Assembly: GCA_038501625.1 (NCBI GenBank)
Contig: JAZAYU010000008.1
Location: 8,184,938-8,248,937 of the forward strand
DNA length: 64,000 bases
Direction of reading: 5' to 3'
DNA from: Corbicula japonica
Lineage: Eukaryota; Mollusca; Bivalvia; Venerida; Cyrenidae
Position numbers and translations under genes: made by a program. Under the pieces are notes generated by a model. The model did no database searches. It was not told the origin of the DNA and was given only the letters and a program-made list of their open reading frames with translations. Positions 60,101 to 64,000 of this stretch are shown here, in pieces. Every line of letters begins with the position of its first letter. Position 1 is the first letter of the stretch.

Positions 60101-63100
60101 AAAATTAAGGTTACATTAAAAATGTAAGAAACATACCATACAACAGCTAGTTTCAAAAGTCTAAAACCAGTACAAAGGTATCAAGCTCTGTAGATACTTT
60201 ATGATTATGATGACATTAAACCCGAGTTATCAACGAAGTGATTAATATCCCCACAATTTCACCACAGGAACATGAAATCACAATGAAAGAAAAAGTTTTA
60301 TCATTATGTTATAATTTCTTATTTGAAACAATTCCAAAAGTGCAGGTGATTCCAAGTTGGTCAAGTTACTGTGTTTCAATCAAATGTTCCCAGTTTCACA
60401 AATGACTTCATCCCCGGGAGTAAAGTTAAGTTTTTTATCAATAGTGTCTGAACTCTTGACCAATTCTTTCAGACTACTGGTTTTTTAATTATCCTGCCTC
60501 CCATACCCCCTTCCTCTTGGGTGAGGACAACAATGTGCATGTATTGTTAAACCATACTGAAAATGGCAATATTCTCTGTTTCATGTACATGTAAATAGAT
60601 ACCTTTTTCTATAAAGCAGCTGAGCTGGTAAAATTTTTCTGTACTTTTACTCTCTGGTTCTTCCTCTGTTTCTTCACATTTCATACTGGCATTAAAGGTC
60701 AAGGTCAACAAATACTGGTTTTTATCATAAGCCATAGCAGTGTATTCTAAATAGTTCTTTGGTTTCTTGACAGGGACCAAGGACGTGCAAGGAAATATTG
60801 CAAGTCAAATTACCTGAATAGAGTTTAATATAACAATTAGACCAGCAATAAATCCTCACATACTCTTTCATGAAACCAAATAATTGTTTTGGTTTTAATG
60901 CAAAGCCTTTCAGGCAAATGATATTTAGAAATCTGGTTATTTAATTAATTTTGCTCATTTTACTTTTAGCATTACATACCCCTATCAAGAACATGACATC
61001 ATTATTTTATTTATTATAATTTTTTTGACTGAAAAGAAAGGGTTACCAGAAACTGTTTTAAGAAAGAATGAAAGGATTGTGATTCTGTAAAATTTTAAAA
61101 TTTAAAATGAAGTACTTTTCTGACCAGAAAAACTATTTAGGTCTTCAAAACAATCTGTGAATGTTTGTCATGAGTGCTATTGAAAAATATGTAACTTACA
61201 AACTTGATTCTTGGAATATACTTGTACTACATTAAAAACCTACAGTGCCTGGTAAGTTCTTTGACAACAATTTTTAGAACATAACACAAGTTTCAACCTT
61301 TCTTGGTGTATTTATGATAGAACAAAATGCTCAAAATCTGATGAAAAACATGACACAATACCAAACAAAAATAAATAATTTAATCCAATGTGACATATGT
61401 CATATTGCAATATTGCAAACTTGTATCATGTTATTGAAAACGAATTTTACCAAATTTTCAGCCAAGACAAATCTTGTCCAAGAATTTTTGGAGAGCACAG
61501 TATTAAGTTCTAAAAAAATAAACACACTTGCAGAATTTATCACAAAACTTCACTCAAACAAAATAAAAGGATACACCACATCAAATTCTCCACCGAAGTA
61601 CTGGTCCATAAATCCTGTAGCTGCTGAAGCTCCTGCAGTAACACTCTAAAAATCAACACATTATTACAGTTAATCATCTCTACAGTGTTCATCAATATCT
61701 CACATTTCTTTATTTATAGCATGCAGTAAGGCATAATTGAAAACTATCAACATACATTAACACAATGAAAACTCTCATCTATTTCAAATTTCTACAGAGA
61801 TTTGTATATAAATCATTTGTAGGTCAATTTGCTTTCCATAATTAGGCATATCTGAAAGCCAGTTACTTTAACACTCAATCAATTATGCAAGTTTCACTAA
61901 TGGTGTTACTTTATTACAGTTCATTTTGCTATGCTATAATAACTGTATAAAATAATCTTCGAGAATCTGATATTTTATGACTTGACTTGCATACATTCAA
62001 ATACTTTTTCAGTGTTTCCAAATGCAGTTTCTTATGCCAAACAAATGAATTTAGTAACATGTGAGTTTCAATAACACACATTTTTGTCAGTTTGTACTTA
62101 TTTATAACCCTAAAAACAAACAAGAATTTATAAAATTTAACATGTGTACCACCAGGTGTTTGGACTGTTGCATCATAATATAAAGCTACTGGAGAGGGTT
62201 GCAAAGGGAAGGAAGGTCGGGCAAGGGTTCAATGTGGAGGCCAAGGATCTGGGGATTTGAGGAGAGAGGTAGTTTAAACTTATTTATTTTACATCAATTG
62301 TAAAACAAGTTATTCCAGCTTAAATTACTTATGATCAATGATAACTTTCTGGGTTGAAACCAGTACTCGCACTGAATGTGGATTAAAGAAACTGCAGAAG
62401 AATCTCATCCATAGTGGGATTCCAACCCTCAGTTTCTGAATCTGGAGTCCTAGGCTCTACCCCTAGACCACTGTTTCTCCAGGACAGAGGTGATGCACAA
62501 ATATTAGGTACATGTTAGAATATCTGTAGCACTGAATACTACATCATACATACATTGTAATGTGGTGTCATTGTATTTTGCACAGGTTTAAATTTCGAGG
62601 ATTTCACGCTAGGGTAAATGTGTTCATTTTAATCAAAGCGAAATCACACAATTTTATTTGCCTTATAAAACAATACAACTGCCCAAATTTATGCATGTGC
62701 GAATATATTATTTGCTGTTTTTGTATAAGGGGTTCAATTTGACATGGGAGATGACCCTTTGACTCTTGAAATTTTCGAAAACCCTATATAATAATTTTAG
62801 CTGAAAGGTCATTTTTCCTTGAATTAAGGGTATTTTGGACGCATGAAGCCACTAAAGTTACCAAAATGACCCTTGTGATTCAGCAGCTAGTGGAACCCCT
62901 GCCCATGAAATTAAATGATACCACAGTAACAGTGACAAGGTAATCTATGTTACACAGTTTCGATTTTAACAGAAATTGGCAACACAGTCACAGAAAACTG
63001 TGATCACAAGTACCAGCTTGAACAACTAGAGATCACTGGCTGAAACTTACATCAGTGTCCAAACTGACCAATCACAAGCCTGACATTGGAGACTGTCCCT

Positions 63101-63263
63101 CAATGCTAGTATTATTATTATAGTGACTCAACAAGCAATCTCAGAACACATTAGAAGACCATATTCTAAATGATGTACTGACCTGGTTAGTGGAAGAAGC
63201 TGGGACACCGGGTAATTTCTGTTGTAAGCACCTAACAATCTCTGTCCAACACTCATTAGCATC
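51071..63263 (-). CDS. USP14, ubiquitin C-terminal hydrolase 14 (3' part)
   Basis: Deubiquitinase that binds the 26S proteasome (Rpn1/PSMD2) and trims ubiquitin from substrates before degradation. Eleven exons (complement): 63263-63183, 61645-61575, 60685-60603, 59817-59786, 59423-59358, 58658-58566, 57944-57819, 53212-53131, 52722-52615, 51941-51867, 51153-51071. All have GT/AG borders and matching phases; the sum is 900 nt, 299 residues plus TAG. Landmarks in order: DANECW, FMDQYFGGEF, KFYQLSCFIEKE, LPGYLTIQFVRF, DVKFPLSLDVFELC, NNSGYYELQAVLTH, the histidine box SSSSGHYVAW, the acidic EWLMFDDDNV and GDWHCAYVLLYGP. The order and length match the C-terminal ~60% of animal USP14 (494 residues in human). 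The catalytic His and Asp exons are here. The ubiquitin-like domain and the Cys box lie beyond the right edge. Nothing suggests a pseudogene. Confidence 0.97.
51867..51941 (-). CDS. USP14 exon with catalytic aspartate
   Basis: 75 nt; DEWLMFDDDNVTPITSEDVL then KLSGGG. The FDDDNV acidic cluster holds the third member of the catalytic triad (human Asp451). Confidence 0.96.
52615..52722 (-). CDS. USP14 exon with catalytic histidine
   Basis: 108 nt; DVGSNNSGYYELQAVLTHKG then RSSSSGHYVAWVRRKG. The His of GHY corresponds to human His435. The RSSSS before it is the blocking loop that in human USP14 carries the Akt site Ser432, so that control point appears conserved. Confidence 0.97.
53131..53212 (-). 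CDS. USP14 exon (Lys-rich linker)
   Basis: 82 nt; MKKAGEKKNEKKDESKNT then IKHPYSFPD. It is the basic, poorly conserved linker (human KK-rich segment before YEPFSFADD). Confidence 0.93.
54236..54370 (+). repeat. Family A repeat copy
   Basis: GTGAAATATGCATATCAGGAATCG, then CAGCCTCCCCACACAGTC and a purine-rich AAGAAGAGAGGGAGAGAG stretch, as in the 7637 and 8785 copies. Confidence 0.75.
55957..56427. mobile_element. Two adjacent GC-rich foldback MITEs
   Basis: Hairpin 1 (55957-56153): TAAGGCCGCTATTCCATG ... ATGGAATAGCGGCCTAA. Hairpin 2 (56187-56427): TAAGGCCGGTATTCCACAG ... CTATGGAATACCGGCCTAA. Both contain runs of CGTGTCCGCGTCCG-type sequence, and ATTTTTCACTCACCAAAGAT in direct or inverted copies (twice direct in hairpin 1; once in each orientation in hairpin 2). 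Flanking TAA on each side may be a target duplication. Long open frames here are hairpin DNA. Confidence 0.85.
57412..57647. mobile_element. piggyBac-like MITE (family P) in USP14 intron
   Basis: It holds GTTGATCCAGATCAGCCAGC and TTTCTGGATCTACACTGGTC and ends ATATATGGAATAAAGAGTTAA. The left end is decayed. Confidence 0.6.
57687..57811. mobile_element. Foldback MITE (family F) beside a USP14 splice donor
   Basis: Left arm GAGACCAGTCTCAAATCCCA, AGCATCTGATTGG; right arm CCAATTAGATGCTTGAGA ... AAACTTATCATCTTGGGA. The right terminus is at 57811, seven bases from the end of the exon at 57819. Confidence 0.8.
57819..57944 (-). CDS. USP14 exon (DVKFPLSLDVFELC)
   Basis: 126 nt, phase 0; DVKFPLSLDVFELCSEELQK then a charged, probably helical segment ending LAEEATK. 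Its donor (GTAGTAT) is followed after only seven bases by the end of a family F MITE. Confidence 0.96.
58047..58187. mobile_element. Foldback MITE (family F), complete copy
   Basis: CCCAAGATCATAAACTTAGA ... GATTGGCTGAAATGGC pairs with GCCATTTCAGCCAATCAGAA ... AGTTTTATTATCTTGGG. Arms are ~65 bp. It lies in the intron between the exons at 57944 and 58566. Confidence 0.85.
58566..58658 (-). CDS. USP14 exon (LPGYLTIQFVRF)
   Basis: 93 nt, phase 0; NKIRRLPGYLTIQFVRFYFK then EKESINAKILK. This is the core USP strand (LP-YL-IQ--RF). Confidence 0.97.
59025..59240. repeat. Decayed family F hairpin plus tRNA-like SINE piece
   Basis: 59025-59118 has TCTCAAACCTCAAGTATCTGATT / TGCTTGAGATTAGAGACTGG. At 59150-59240, on the minus strand, a tRNA-like head reads GCTAGCTTTGATGGTTACATGG then GGTTTTAATCC (B-box-like). 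Confidence 0.6.
59358..59423 (-). CDS. USP14 exon (RLEEHITKNS)
   Basis: 66 nt, phase 0; RLEEHITKNSTTLGRDAVYK followed by KS. Donor GTAAGTA, acceptor ACTTCAG. Confidence 0.95.
59786..59817 (-). CDS. USP14 micro-exon (VKYMHTGLRS)
   Basis: Only 32 nt: two bases completing a Glu codon, then VKYMHTGLRS, matching the EVKYLFTGLKL region of human USP14. Borders are TTACAG and GTAAG. Confidence 0.92.
59925..60110. mobile_element. piggyBac-like MITE (family P), decayed
   Basis: GTATAGATCCAGATTAGCCAGC and TGCTGATCTGGATCTACACTT form the inverted interior; the ends have decayed. Lies between the USP14 exons at 59817 and 60603. Confidence 0.6.
60603..60685 (-). CDS. USP14 exon (MKCEETEEEP)
   Basis: 83 nt. 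It encodes MKCEETEEEPESKSTEKF and YQLSCFIEK. The acceptor is the AATGCCAG just before TATGAA. An open frame extends further upstream in the intron, but using it would break homology and phase. Confidence 0.93.
61575..61645 (-). CDS. USP14 exon (FMDQYFGGEF)
   Basis: 71 nt. It encodes an Ala/Ser-rich linker and FMDQYFGGEFDV, the counterpart of human LIDQFFGVEF. The donor GTATCC is chosen because only it leaves two bases that complete codon GT|T with the next exon. Confidence 0.88.
62271..62480 (-). mobile_element. tRNA-derived SINE (family S), copy 2
   Basis: Same order as 21067-21270: minus-strand head AGTGGTCTAGGGGTAGAGCC, decayed B box GGGTTGGAATCCC, body and TAAATAAGTTTAAACT tail. Confidence 0.85.
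63183..63263 (-). CDS. USP14 exon (DANECW)
   Basis: 81 nt, phase 0 on both sides; encodes DANECWTEIVRCLQQKL followed by a divergent Ser/Thr-containing linker ending STNQ. First exon of the gene inside the window. Confidence 0.95.
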
Positions 63264-63429
63264 CTGAAACAAAACCATAATCTCATGTCTTCCAAAGTCC
63301 CTACAACCTCGCTATCTGTTCACCAAAACATTGGTTTCAATTGTTACTGAACAGTAAGTTATCAAATTCTTATTCATTTTACGAACAAAAAAATGATACC
63401 AAAACAGTAGATAACTAGATGTTTTTTGT

Positions 63430-64000
63430 GAAAAACGCATGTCTCCCCCACCCCCGCTGCGGGATGAAAGGCCAAGGAAGAGATATCACCTTTTTGAAAC
63501 GGAAGCCTGTGTCATTTATTATGGTATAAAGAACATGCACATATATATATTTACTCTACTGGCCCCTGTGATGTTGAATTCTGGGCTTCATACCCCAAAA
63601 TCAACAGTTCTTCAAGTCTATAACAGCAACCACCCTAATAAGTTTGAAGGCTCTAGGTAAAATAGAACTCCAGTTAGTGAGAGGAAACCATTTTCACTCA
63701 TCGGGCCCCTGTGACCTTGACCTTTGAACTACTGACCCCAAAATCAATAGGAGTCCTCTACTCAATAAGGACATCCATCGTATGAAGTTTGAAGGCTCTG
63801 GGTGAAATAGAACTCCTGTTATTAAGTGGAAACGGTTTTCACTCTTCTGACCTTGACCTTCGACCTACTGACCCCCTATTCAATAGAATTCTTCTACTCA
63901 ATAAGGGCTATCACCCTATGAAGTTTGAATGCTCTGGGTCAAAGGGTACTCGAGTTATTGAGCGAAAACGGTTTTCACTCTTCGGGCCCCTGTGACCTTC
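63430..64000 (+). repeat. Satellite units at the right edge (USP14 intron)
   Basis: Repeats of ~135-145 bp with CGGGCCCCTGTGACCTTGAC, CTACTGACCCC, AATCAATAGGAGTCCTCTAC, ATGAAGTTTGAAGGCTCTGG and GGAAACGGTTTTCACTC start near 63550, 63700 and 63845. The array runs off the window. Confidence 0.75.

Noticed and set aside
60547..60780. 77-codon frame taken as a complete small gene
   Set aside because: Only its middle is coding: it is a USP14 exon (60603-60685) with intron on both sides.

Overview
The window is animal nuclear DNA. It has introns with GT/AG borders, LINE, SINE and DNA-transposon remnants, and long degenerate satellites. The families present (arrays built on GGGCCATAACTCTG and on GTGACCTTGACCTT, with terminal inverted GCCTCCC/GGGGGCA hairpins, and many foldback elements) fit a bivalve mollusc, probably a heterodont clam. 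I cannot name the species from sequence alone. Gene density is low and most of the 64 kb is repeat-derived.

Two host genes can be supported, both on the minus strand. (1) The 3' part of USP14 (proteasome-associated ubiquitin hydrolase) lies at 51071-63263. Its 11 exons join in phase to exactly 900 nt (299 residues plus stop) and start at the DANECW motif. The N-terminal ubiquitin-like domain and the catalytic cysteine exons lie beyond the right edge. (2) A three-exon gene at 24929-37490 encodes an unrecognised 163-residue, cysteine-rich protein with a signal-like N terminus. All three exons have canonical splice borders and matching phases. Its 10.85-kb second intron holds an L1-like LINE in the opposite orientation.

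Layout. 1-14773: no gene; scattered copies of one dispersed repeat (marker TGCATATCAGGAAT), tRNA-like SINE pieces and microsatellites. 14774-18289: a Harbinger-type element with a broken transposase fragment, interrupted by a 2.8-kb TIR element that carries a telomere-repeat palindrome and a GC-rich 7-unit array. 18290-24900: microsatellite, foldback element, a nested insertion with its empty site preserved nearby, a SINE and short tandem arrays. 24929-37490: the novel gene with the LINE (about 25615-33316) and a foldback element with 330-bp arms (34533-35511) in intron 2. 37491-50990: satellites and MITEs. 51071-64000: USP14, whose introns hold a 3.9-kb TIR element (53346-57257), several foldback MITEs and a SINE.

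The LINE ORF2 is nearly complete: all endonuclease and reverse transcriptase motifs are present, with one frameshift in an A-run and an in-frame run of 22 Asn codons. The other mobile elements look non-autonomous or dead. No CRISPR array, operon, rRNA gene or intact tRNA gene was seen.
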